Below, piece after piece: positions 9,569-16,899 of a stretch of DNA of 64,000 bases (positions within the stretch are counted from its first letter, which is position 1; the number at the start of each line of letters is the position of its first letter). The notes below the pieces were generated by a model. That model saw nothing but the letters and a program-made list of their open reading frames with translations. It did no database searches and was not told the origin of the DNA. Position numbers and translations under genes: made by a program. Origin of the DNA: RPQJ01 sp963746325. Its GTDB lineage: Bacteria > Pseudomonadota > Gammaproteobacteria > Steroidobacterales > Steroidobacteraceae. The stretch covers positions 1-64,000 of the forward strand of contig CAVVBC010000024.1 of NCBI GenBank assembly GCA_963746325.1, in the 5' to 3' direction.

Positions 9569-10324
9569 ATGACCGAGTCCGACCCTGCCGGCCCACTGTC
9601 TGGACGCTGCGCGCTCGTCACGGGCGGCGCGCGCAGGCTGGGCGAAGCCATCGTGCGCAAGCTGCATGCCGGCGGCGCGTTCGTAGCGGTGCACCACCGC
9701 ACCTCGGGGGACGAGGCCGACACGCTCATCACCGAACTCAACGCCGTCCGCGCGGACTCGGCAGCCGCCTTCGCGTGCGATCTGCTCGTCATCGACCACC
9801 TGCAGGCGCTCGTCGACCGCACGCTGGCGCAGTTCGGCCGGCTCGACATCCTGGTCAACAACGCGTCGAGCTTCATGCCCACCCCGGTCGGCACGATCAC
9901 GGCAGCGCAGTTCGACGACCTCGTCGGCACCAACCTGCGGGCCCCGCTGTTCCTGGCGCAGGCGGCCGCCCCGGCCCTGCGCGAGAGCCGCGGCCTGATC
10001 ATCAACCTGGCGGATATTCATGGCATGCGCCCGTTGAAGGCGCATCCCGTCTACTCGGCAGCCAAGGCGGGGCTGATCATGCTGACGAAGTCGCTCGCGC
10101 GCGAACTCGGCCCCGACGTGCGCGTGAACGCCATCGCGCCCGGTCCCGTGCTCTGGCCCGAAGGCGGCATCGACCCAGACCTGCAGGCCGAGATCGTCGG
10201 CAAGACGGCACTGAAGCGGCCGGGCTCGGCCGACGACATCGCCCGTGCCGCGTACTTTTTCGCGGTCGAGGCCCCCTACGTCACCGGACAGGTGCTCGCC
10301 GTGGACGGCGGACGCAGCATCTAG
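9569..10324 (+). CDS. Pteridine reductase (SDR family)
   Basis: Short-chain dehydrogenase that reduces pterins or dihydrofolate with NADPH. The cofactor motif TGGARRLG has the Arg-containing TGxxxRxG form typical of pteridine reductases rather than general SDRs. LVNNASSF and the catalytic Tyr/Lys (YSAAKAG) follow, with a C-terminus of GQVLAVDGGRSI. The length of 251 residues is normal. The ATG at 9569 was chosen because the reading frame upstream of it is not SDR-like. It is convergent with folK-folB, so a folate or biopterin role is likely. Confidence 0.87.
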   Translation: MTESDPAGPLSGRCALVTGGARRLGEAIVRKLHAGGAFVAVHHRTSGDEADTLITELNAVRADSAAAFACDLLVIDHLQALVDRTLAQFGRLDILVNNASSFMPTPVGTITAAQFDDLVGTNLRAPLFLAQAAAPALRESRGLIINLADIHGMRPLKAHPVYSAAKAGLIMLTKSLARELGPDVRVNAIAPGPVLWPEGGIDPDLQAEIVGKTALKRPGSADDIARAAYFFAVEAPYVTGQVLAVDGGRSI

Positions 10325-10329
10325 CTCGC

Positions 10330-10848
10330 TCACCGCGGCCCTGCGCTCCACCCCAGTTCGACCTCCCGCATCGAGTGCGCCGGCTGCGTCGCCTGCATCT
10401 CCCGCCACAGTGCATCCAGCGTGCGGCCGGCCGTCGGATGCACCAGCGCCGGCGCGATTTCTGCCGCGGGGCCCAGCATGTACGGCCGTTTGACCAGGTC
10501 GGGTCGCGGCAGCCGCAGGCCGGGCTCGTCGCACGTCATGGCGCCGTACAGCAGGATGTCGAGATCCATTGCGCGCGGCGCCCACTTGGGCGCGTCGCGT
10601 TCGCGGCCGCAGGCAGCCTCGGCCTCGTGCAGTCGCTCGATGACCTGCTGCACCGGGAGCGCGGTGCGGAATCCCACGACGAGATTGACGAAGTCATCGC
10701 CCTCGAAGCCGACGGCCGCGTTGGCGTAGGCGCGCGATACCTCGAGCGGCGCGAAATGACGATCGAGGACGTCGAGCGCGAGGCGCAGGTTAGCCAGCGG
10801 CGCGACGTTGCTGCCCGCCGCAACGTACACGGGCGTTGTGGCGCTCAC
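10330..10848 (-). CDS. folK: Hydroxymethyldihydropteridine pyrophosphokinase
   Basis: Transfers pyrophosphate to 6-hydroxymethyl-dihydropterin in folate synthesis. The glycine-containing N-terminus VYVAAGSNVAPLANL, the FVNLVVGF strand and the signature WAPRAMDLDILLYG are present. I place the start at a GTG (10848) that overlaps the folB stop as GTGA, which gives 172 residues and translational coupling to folB. Confidence 0.93.
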   Translation of the reverse strand: MSATTPVYVAAGSNVAPLANLRLALDVLDRHFAPLEVSRAYANAAVGFEGDDFVNLVVGFRTALPVQQVIERLHEAEAACGRERDAPKWAPRAMDLDILLYGAMTCDEPGLRLPRPDLVKRPYMLGPAAEIAPALVHPTAGRTLDALWREMQATQPAHSMREVELGWSAGPR

Positions 10849-11213
10849 GAGGCGGCGTAGTCTTCGCGGCGGCGCTCGATGACGATGCCGACGTCGCGCG
10901 AGCCGCGCAGCGCCCCCTGCTTGTTGAGCCTCACCTTGACGACCGGCACGTTGAACTCGGTGAGGATGATCTGCGCGATGCGATCGATGAGGGTTTCGAC
11001 CAGCTGGAATTCGGACTCGCTGACGAACTGCAGCAGCCGCTTGGAGACCTTCTTGTAGTCGAGCGTGTCGTCGATGTGGTCGCTGGCCGCGGCCTTGCGG
11101 ATGTCCGTGCCCATCTCGAGGTCGATCACGACCTTCTGCTTGATCTTCCGCTCCCAGTCCCAGATGCCGATGATGCATTCGGCCGTGAGGCCGGTGAGGA
11201 AAATGGTGTCCAT
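10845..11213 (-). CDS. folB: Dihydroneopterin aldolase
   Basis: Converts dihydroneopterin to hydroxymethyl-dihydropterin and glycolaldehyde. The sequence MDTIFLTGLTAECIIGIWDW is characteristic, and the VETLIDRIAQIIL helix and the KQGALRGSRDVGIVIER end complete the family pattern. At 122 residues it has the standard length. It overlaps folK by four bases and is separated from tsaD by 62 bp; all three read leftward. Confidence 0.94.
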   Translation of the reverse strand: MDTIFLTGLTAECIIGIWDWERKIKQKVVIDLEMGTDIRKAAASDHIDDTLDYKKVSKRLLQFVSESEFQLVETLIDRIAQIILTEFNVPVVKVRLNKQGALRGSRDVGIVIERRREDYAAS

Positions 11214-11275
11214 CGTTGCCGTCTGTTCGCTCGGGAGAAGAAGTCGGATCGCAGGTTGATTCGTGCAATGGCGCG

Positions 11276-12301
11276 TCACGCGGCAGGCGCTGGCGGCACC
11301 AGATCGGTCATCGGCCACCGTGCCCGCGCACGGATCGAAAAGTCGTCGCGCTCGCCCGCGGCGAGCCGCAGGTGCCCCAGCAGCGCAATCATGGCCGCGT
11401 TGTCGGTGCAGAACTCGGCGCGAGGATAGACGACCCGGACCCCTCGCCGCTCGCCCATCGCGAGCATGCGGGCGCGCAATCGCCGATTGGCGCCCACCCC
11501 GCCGGCGACCACCAGCGTGTCGGCGCCGGTGGCGTCGAGCGCGCGCTGGCACTTGACGACCAGGGTATCGACCACCGCTTCCTCAAAGCCGCGCGCTGCA
11601 TCGGCACGCGCTTGCGGAGTGAGCTCGCCGTGGCTGCGCAGCGCCACGACCACCGCGGTCTTGAGCCCGCTGAACGAGAAATCGAGCCCGGGGCGATCGA
11701 GCAGCGGCCGTGGAAACTTGAATACATCCGGGCGGCCCTGCTCGGCCAGTTGCGCCAATTGCGGACCGCCGGGGTAGCCCAGACCCAGCAGCTTGGCGGT
11801 CTTGTCGAACGCCTCGCCCGCGGCGTCGTCGAGTGAGCTGCCGAGCAGCTCGTACCGCCCCACCCCCTCGACCCGGGCCAGCAGGGTGTGACCGCCGGAC
11901 ACCAGCAGCGCGACGAACGGAAAGCGGGGGGGCTCCGGCTCGAGCAACGGGGCGAGCAGGTGGCCTTCCATGTGGTGCACGCCGATGCAGGGTACCCCCC
12001 AGGCATAGGCGAGGCTGCGGGCGACCGCCGCCCCGACCAGCAAGGCACCGACCAGCCCCGGACCGCTGGTATAGGCAATGCCGTCGATGGCAGCACGACC
12101 GCCGCTCGCTTCAACCGATTTTTCCAGCAGGGGCAATAACTTACGCAAGTGGTCGCGGGAGGCGAGCTCGGGCACCACGCCGCCGTAAGTCGCGTGCAAC
12201 GCGACCTGGCTGTGCAGTTCGTGCGTGAGCAGGCCGGCGTCCCCGTCGTAGACGGCGGCCGCGGTTTCGTCACAGGAGGTTTCGATGCCCAGAACGCGCA
12301 T
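11276..12301 (-). CDS. tsaD: tRNA N6-threonylcarbamoyltransferase catalytic subunit
   Basis: Transfers the threonylcarbamoyl group to A37 of ANN-reading tRNAs (t6A). The N-terminus MRVLGIETSCDETAAAVYD and the metal-ligand motif HHMEGH are diagnostic, as is the phosphate-binding loop LLVSGGHTLL. The end region contains VAGGVGANRRLR and FCTDNAAMIA. The start ATG at 12301 is preferred over an in-frame GTG two codons upstream because it matches the family N-terminus. It is 341 residues long and diverges from rpsU, as in E. coli. Confidence 0.96.
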   Translation of the reverse strand: MRVLGIETSCDETAAAVYDGDAGLLTHELHSQVALHATYGGVVPELASRDHLRKLLPLLEKSVEASGGRAAIDGIAYTSGPGLVGALLVGAAVARSLAYAWGVPCIGVHHMEGHLLAPLLEPEPPRFPFVALLVSGGHTLLARVEGVGRYELLGSSLDDAAGEAFDKTAKLLGLGYPGGPQLAQLAEQGRPDVFKFPRPLLDRPGLDFSFSGLKTAVVVALRSHGELTPQARADAARGFEEAVVDTLVVKCQRALDATGADTLVVAGGVGANRRLRARMLAMGERRGVRVVYPRAEFCTDNAAMIALLGHLRLAAGERDDFSIRARARWPMTDLVPPAPAA

Positions 12302-12317
12302 GTGCACCGTACTTTTT

Positions 12318-12346
12318 TTGCAATTCCCAGCCGCGATCTCTAGAAT
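12318..12346 (+). promoter_or_regulatory. Sigma-70 promoter for rpsU
   Basis: TTGCAA, a 17-bp spacer and TAGAAT match the -35/-10 consensus with ideal spacing. The promoter lies in the tsaD-rpsU divergent gap, pointing to rpsU about 120 bp downstream. Confidence 0.55.
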
Positions 12347-12465
12347 TCGCGGTCCCTTGCCGACCGTACCCCTTTTTATCGAGGCGCGGTCGGCTGCTGT
12401 CCAACAACGTTTCGATGACTGGCGTCCAGGCCACCGGCCGGCCAGTTGTATTGACCGAGGTTTCG

Positions 12466-12687
12466 ATGCCCAGCGTCCGCATCCGTGAAAACGAGTATTT
12501 CGATGCCGCCCTGCGCCGCTTCAAGCGTGCGTGTGAAAAGGCCGGCGTGCTGACGGAACTTCGTCGCCGTGAATTCTACGAGAAGCCGACGCAGGAGCGT
12601 AAGCGCAAGAAGGCGGCTGCCGTGAAGCGCCACCAGAAGCGCAGCACCCGCGACTTCACTTCGGCGCCGCGCGTCCGCAACTTCTGA
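12466..12687 (+). CDS. rpsU: 30S ribosomal protein S21
   Basis: Small-subunit ribosomal protein that helps initiation. The 73-residue product starts MPSVRIRENEYFDAALRRFK and contains REFYEKPT. The C-terminal arm is Lys/Arg-rich, as usual. A GAGG lies 6 bp before the ATG. It heads the macromolecular-synthesis gene group. Seventeen bases over its start region are also found at the 5' end of tsaD (see findings). Confidence 0.96.
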   Translation: MPSVRIRENEYFDAALRRFKRACEKAGVLTELRRREFYEKPTQERKRKKAAAVKRHQKRSTRDFTSAPRVRNF

Positions 12688-12757
12688 TGATCCGGTTGCC
12701 CGCCCAACCGCCAGCGGCACCGCTGGGGTTGTTCGAGCCCGATTGAGCACCCTCACG

Positions 12758-13213
12758 ATGACCACTGCTTCCCTCAAGGAGCGGATCACCGAGGACATGA
12801 AGTCCGCGATGCGTGCCGGCGAAAAAGAGCGCCTCGGCACGATCCGCATGCTGCAGGCGGCAATCAAGCAGCGCGAAGTGGACGAGCGCGTGCTGCTCGA
12901 CGATGCGCAGGTTCTCGCCGTCGTCGAGAAAATGCTCAAGCAGCGCAAGGAATCGATCGCCCAGTTCGAACAGGGCAATCGTCCCGACCTCGCCGCCAAG
13001 GAACAGGCCGAGATCGAACTGCTCGTGGTGTACCTCCCGGCGCAACTCACCGACGCCGAAGTCGATGCCCTGATCCAGGAAGCCATTGCGTCCACCGGCG
13101 CCGTGTCCGTCAAGGACATGGGCAAGGTGATGGGCGTGGTGAAGGCGAAGGCTGCCGGGAAGACTGACATGGGCGCGGTCAGCGCCCGCATCAAGGCGGC
13201 GCTCTCCGCCTGA
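12758..13213 (+). CDS. yqeY: GatB/YqeY domain-containing protein
   Basis: A 151-residue helical protein of the YqeY family, related to the tail domain of amidotransferase GatB. The sequence LKERITEDMKSAMRAGEKER, the AAIKQREVDER helix and GKTDMGAVSARIK are typical. Its molecular role is not settled; it may bind tRNA. It normally lies between rpsU and dnaG, and here it is cut off from dnaG by a 3.6 kb inserted region. Confidence 0.93.
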   Translation: MTTASLKERITEDMKSAMRAGEKERLGTIRMLQAAIKQREVDERVLLDDAQVLAVVEKMLKQRKESIAQFEQGNRPDLAAKEQAEIELLVVYLPAQLTDAEVDALIQEAIASTGAVSVKDMGKVMGVVKAKAAGKTDMGAVSARIKAALSA

Positions 13214-13310
13214 TCCGGCTGCTGCGTGCCGGTGCGCCTCGTCCTGGCGCGTTGCCAATGAATCCTGCATTTCCTTCGTGTCCCGTGAGCGCGGGGAAGC
13301 CATTAATCAG

Positions 13311-13386
13311 GGTCTGGGTTCAGGTCTTCCTTCCCGCGCCCGGAAAGGCAGACACGGGCGCGGGAAGGAAGACCTGAACCCAGACC
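13311..13386. repeat. Hairpin A: 31-bp perfect stem with shared 14-nt loop
   Basis: Arms at 13311-13341 and 13356-13386 are perfect reverse complements. The loop at 13342-13355 is GGAAAGGCAGACAC, exactly the loop (or its complement) found in seven other hairpins of this window. The stem itself is unique to this copy. It lies 97 bp after yqeY. The remaining sequence 13214-13642 shows no supportable gene. Confidence 0.85.
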
Positions 13387-13642
13387 TGATCGACGGCGCC
13401 TGAGCGCTCGCCGGGCGCGCGACGTGTGCGCAGGAATTCAGATTGAAATCCACGCCCGGCGAGACGCACGGCGCAGCAGACGGATCGAGGCGAAGATCGC
13501 CGACTGTTTTGCGGGAACCCGAGGGTTGAAGCTCGCGGCCAAGCTCTGAGCCTGAATCAAGTCACGAGTTTTACTGCTTCACCCATTCGCGCAGGTCGTG
13601 CTGAAAACTCGTCCCGAAAGCGGACGCTGAATGGGGACTATC

Positions 13643-15220
13643 GACCGAGGCCGTGTGAAAACGCCGACGCTAACGCGCTTATAGCGCGAACCGACGACGA
13701 AGCATAAGAGGGCGTCACGCCCGCATCGCCGCGATCAGCGGTTGAACGCCCATGATCTGCATCACTCGCTTCAGGTTGTACGCCAGGACCTGCAAGCTCA
13801 TCTCCGTTCGCACGCCAGGTAGTCGCTTCGTCAGGAAGTGCGTCGCTCCCATCCACGATTTGAGCGTGCCGAACGTGTGCTCGACGGTCTGCCGACGCAG
13901 CCTCCCGGCCTGGGGCATGCGATCGAGTCGCTGCTGCATGCGTTCGATCACCGCTTCGTGCTCCCAGCGCATCAGCCGCCGATACTTACTCGTCGTGCAG
14001 TCGCTGCGGATCGCGCATTTGGGGCAGGCGGATGACCAGTACTTGCGGATCGCCATGCCGTTCTGGATCGATGTGAACCGCCAGATGGCGTGTTCACCTG
14101 CCGGGCAGATATAGCGGTCGCGCTTCGCGTCGTAGTGGAAGTCGCGCTTGTCGAAGCGCCCGGTCGTCGCTGCGTTGTTGGTCAGCGGCTTCGGCACGAG
14201 CGGTGTCACACCGGCCTGCTCGCACTTCATGATCTCCTCGCCGCTGAAGTACCCCCGGTCCGCAAGTACCTTCAGATCGTCCGTCTGCAGCGTCTCCTTG
14301 GTCTGTTGCGCCATCGCCGTGAGCTGGCTGCGATCGTGACCCTCGTTGATCACCTCGTGCGCCACGATCAGGTGATGCTCGGTGTCGACCGAGGCCTGCA
14401 CGTTGTAACCCACCATGCCCGTGCCGCGGCCGCTGGTCGCCATCGAGCGCGCATCGGGATCGGTCAGCGACACCTGCTGATCCGGCGCGACGGCGAGTTG
14501 CCGGCCGATCGATTCCAGCTTCTTCATCTGCTCGCGCACCGTCGCGATCTTCTCCTTGAGCCGCTCGACCCGCGCTTCGGGCACAAGAGACGGGTCGCGG
14601 TCCGCTCGATCGAGCTCCGACAGGTAGCGGGCGATGCTGTGATCGAGTTGCTGCTGGCGGGCCTTGAGCTTGTGGGGCGTGAAGTTCTTGTCGCGGTTGT
14701 TCACGGCCTTGAACTTGCTGCCGTCGATCGCGACCAGCGCCTGCTCGAACAGCCCGAGCTCGCGGCACAGCAGCACGAACTGCCGGCACGCCATGCGGAT
14801 CGCAGGGCCGTTGTCGCGGCGGAAGTCGGCGATCGTCTTGAAGTCCGGCGCCAGGCGCCCGGTGAGCCAGATCAGCTCGAGATTGCGCTGACTCTCGCGC
14901 TCCAGGCGCCGGCTCGAGGGCAGGCGGTTCAAGTAGCCGTAAACGTAGATCTTGAGCAGCGTCGCGGGGTGATAGGCCGGACGACCTGTCGCGGCGGGTT
15001 CGGCGCCCTCGAAGCCCAGCCTCGTCAGGTCCAATTCGTCGACGAAGGCGTCGACGGCGCGCACCGGGTTGTCCTCGGCGATCCAGTCGTCCAGCCGCTC
15101 TGGCAGCAGCGTGGACTGCGCTCGGCACTCACCTTCGATGAACCGCTTCATCGTGCACCCCTTCGTGTGGCACGATGATATTCGCACAAATCAGGCGATC
15201 GTTTTCACACAGCCTCGACC
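13643..15220 (-). mobile_element. IS1182-family insertion sequence
   Basis: About 1.58 kb bounded by imperfect 21-bp terminal inverted repeats: 13643-13663 and 15200-15220 match at 18 of 21 positions and share the core GTGTGAAAACG. The single transposase gene lies between them. ACTA occurs just outside each end and could be a 4-bp target duplication, but the offset differs by one base. The element lies between yqeY and a lower-GC gene pair. Confidence 0.82.
13715..15151 (-). CDS. IS1182-family transposase
   Basis: A 478-residue DDE transposase. The N-terminal DUF772-type region runs from MKRFIEGECRAQSTLLPERL through ATLLKIYVYGYLNRLPSSRR. The catalytic core shows ALVAIDGSKFKAVN and VLADRGYFSGEEI for the aspartates. 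Near the C-terminus, a Cys-rich CPKCAIRSDC segment precedes RRQTVEHTFGTLKSWMG, which holds the glutamate. The start at 15151 is preferred over an upstream in-frame ATG because it matches relatives. It appears intact and possibly active. Confidence 0.9.
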   Translation of the reverse strand: MKRFIEGECRAQSTLLPERLDDWIAEDNPVRAVDAFVDELDLTRLGFEGAEPAATGRPAYHPATLLKIYVYGYLNRLPSSRRLERESQRNLELIWLTGRLAPDFKTIADFRRDNGPAIRMACRQFVLLCRELGLFEQALVAIDGSKFKAVNNRDKNFTPHKLKARQQQLDHSIARYLSELDRADRDPSLVPEARVERLKEKIATVREQMKKLESIGRQLAVAPDQQVSLTDPDARSMATSGRGTGMVGYNVQASVDTEHHLIVAHEVINEGHDRSQLTAMAQQTKETLQTDDLKVLADRGYFSGEEIMKCEQAGVTPLVPKPLTNNAATTGRFDKRDFHYDAKRDRYICPAGEHAIWRFTSIQNGMAIRKYWSSACPKCAIRSDCTTSKYRRLMRWEHEAVIERMQQRLDRMPQAGRLRRQTVEHTFGTLKSWMGATHFLTKRLPGVRTEMSLQVLAYNLKRVMQIMGVQPLIAAMRA

Positions 15221-15247
15221 CACTACGGTCACTCGCGACACGCAAGA

Positions 15248-15910
15248 CTACGGTGTCGCAAGCTCCTCGAATCTTGACGTGATCGCCGCGAAAACATCGT
15301 GGGCAGCCGGGCCATCGTCCGCCAAATGCTCGGTAACGTTTGGGTACTCATCAATAAAGCGGAGATCTGGTGCTTCCTCAAGCGCATGGGTGTGAAGCAC
15401 CGAGCGAATAACGTCTGGTCTGCTGGTCCAAATCTTCAGGTACTTGGCCGGGCTGACCAGGATCTCTTCGGTTCGGCCGTCAGCCTCAAGGAGAACCCCA
15501 AACTGCAGAAATCCATCGTGGGCCAACTGGTCTGAGTAGTCGTTGAAGACTGCAAGGCTTCGATCCGTCTTGGCATATGGCCCGAATACCGGCTCGTCGT
15601 CTTTCAAGCCGATGCAGGCTGCCGAGACATCCGGAAGATTGGCCTTGGCCAAGGTCACGAACAGATTCCAGACATGACGCGCGTGGGTATTGACCTCGAA
15701 GTATGTTGAAAAACGAGCATCGTCCGATGCGGTTGCTACATACCCCGTCGTGAGTCGAGCGGCAGCCACTTTTGCAGTGACCTCGCCCCACTGATCCGCG
15801 GGCACTTCGTCGTTCCGCGGAAATCTCACTCCTCGTGGGAGTTCTAATCGTTCGATTGGAGGTGCCAGAAATGCATTCCTTTTCGACGGCTTCCGACCCG
15901 AAGCCGTCAT
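15248..15910 (-). CDS. Hypothetical protein, 220 residues, acquired gene pair (downstream)
   Basis: I do not recognise a named domain. The protein is soluble, acidic and rich in aromatic residues (STYFEVNTHARHVWNLF, GVLLEADGRTEEILVSPAKY). It loosely resembles immunity-type proteins found near polymorphic toxins, but that is a weak impression. Its ATG overlaps the stop of the upstream secreted-protein gene (ATGA), so the two are co-translated. GC content is visibly lower than in the flanking genes, which suggests horizontal acquisition with the neighbouring IS. Confidence 0.7.
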   Translation of the reverse strand: MTASGRKPSKRNAFLAPPIERLELPRGVRFPRNDEVPADQWGEVTAKVAAARLTTGYVATASDDARFSTYFEVNTHARHVWNLFVTLAKANLPDVSAACIGLKDDEPVFGPYAKTDRSLAVFNDYSDQLAHDGFLQFGVLLEADGRTEEILVSPAKYLKIWTSRPDVIRSVLHTHALEEAPDLRFIDEYPNVTEHLADDGPAAHDVFAAITSRFEELATP

Positions 15911-16410
15911 TTCAGTAGCAGAGCATCACCCTGCGAAAACTGATAGTCGGGCGGAAAGAGTTTCGGAAACGACTCGCGCGCGTCGCGTTCGGCTTCGGCT
16001 CTGTACGCCTTTGGCGATGACATCACGGGGAAAAATAGAAAGTCACGAATTCGTTGTCGCTCGGATTGAGGAATCAAATCGATCGCGTCGACAATGATGT
16101 CGACACCCCGTTGTTCACCCATATTTAGGAGCGTCGAATAGAGAATGTTGCCGAAGACCTTTACATTGGCATCGAAAGTCCGGAAGTCCGACGCCAATCC
16201 AAATACTCGGGCCAGCCCCTCCGGATTGCCGGAATAGGCCTTCATCATCTCGGCTTCCAGATCGACACCATGAGTTGCCGCATAACTGGTGAAGACCTGA
16301 ACCTCGCCGTCGTTCATGGGGCCGAATGGACGCCCGTCGTCCCTACCTGCGTAGGCCGGCGCGACCATCGCAATCATGAAAGCTGCGATTACCGATAGTC
16401 GCCAGAGCAC
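15907..16410 (-). CDS. Hypothetical secreted protein, 167 residues
   Basis: The N-terminus MLWRLSVIAAFMIAMVAPAYA is a clear Sec signal peptide ending in an AYA cleavage site. The mature part is helical and acidic (DLEAEMMKAYSGNPEGLARV) with no recognised motif. It is the first gene of a two-gene unit and overlaps the next gene by four bases. The lower GC content and the position between yqeY and dnaG suggest it is cargo of an inserted segment. Function unknown. Confidence 0.68.
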   Translation of the reverse strand: MLWRLSVIAAFMIAMVAPAYAGRDDGRPFGPMNDGEVQVFTSYAATHGVDLEAEMMKAYSGNPEGLARVFGLASDFRTFDANVKVFGNILYSTLLNMGEQRGVDIIVDAIDLIPQSERQRIRDFLFFPVMSSPKAYRAEAERDARESFPKLFPPDYQFSQGDALLLK

Positions 16411-16622
16411 CCGCTCTCTCCCTGAAATTGAATGTCCGCAGATGGCCGGTTTTACGCATTGGCCAGTGTCCGCTTTTTAACCTGAACAGTCCCCGACGGC
16501 CAAATTGATTCGGGGGCCTGACGATGGATTGGGGTGGCCGTCTGAGTCAGGCGCCGATACGGCGCGCCGGCCGGAATCGGCCCAGTGCCGAGGGTTTCTG
16601 GGTCGGCCGGGCAGCGAACGAC

Positions 16623-16637
16623 GGGGGGGGGGGGGGG
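16623..16637. repeat. Run of 15 G upstream of dnaG
   Basis: An uninterrupted G15 tract, 40 bp before a small 12-bp hairpin (16668-16697) and 79 bp before hairpin B. Such tracts slip during replication and are hard to sequence. The gene-free stretch 16411-16899 contains only these structures. Confidence 0.8.
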
Positions 16638-16715
16638 AAGGTGCGTAGTGGCCGTTGCTTGCACCGTGCGAGTTTTCGGGTTCCGCCGAAAACTCGCTCA
16701 GGTGCCGCCGATCAA

Positions 16716-16789
16716 GCGGGGGATTCCGTGCTTCTTCCGGCGGGCGTGTCTGCCTTTCCGCCCGCCGGAAGAAGCACGGAATCCCCCGC
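16716..16789. repeat. Hairpin B: 30-bp perfect stem with shared 14-nt loop
   Basis: Arms 16716-16745 and 16760-16789 are perfect reverse complements. The loop 16746-16759 is GTGTCTGCCTTTCC, the reverse complement of the hairpin A loop. The stem is unrelated in sequence to the other stems. It lies in the dnaG leader, so transcripts into dnaG would carry it. Confidence 0.85.
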
Positions 16790-16899
16790 CAGGGATCGAA
16801 GCCTGTCCGACGATGCCGCACCCCGAAAACCCACCCTTGCTAGCACCCACCCGCACCCCCACTATCGCTACCCGACCCGACGCCGAAGCCCTCGCACCC

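Noticed and set aside
13638..13856. Short frame at the IS end as a passenger gene
   Set aside because: It overlaps the transposase C-terminal codons and the terminal inverted repeat, with no motif.
16477..16821. Open frames over hairpin B on both strands that share the peptide RGIPCFFRRA
   Set aside because: The shared peptide arises because a perfect inverted repeat encodes the same residues on each strand. It is not a gene.
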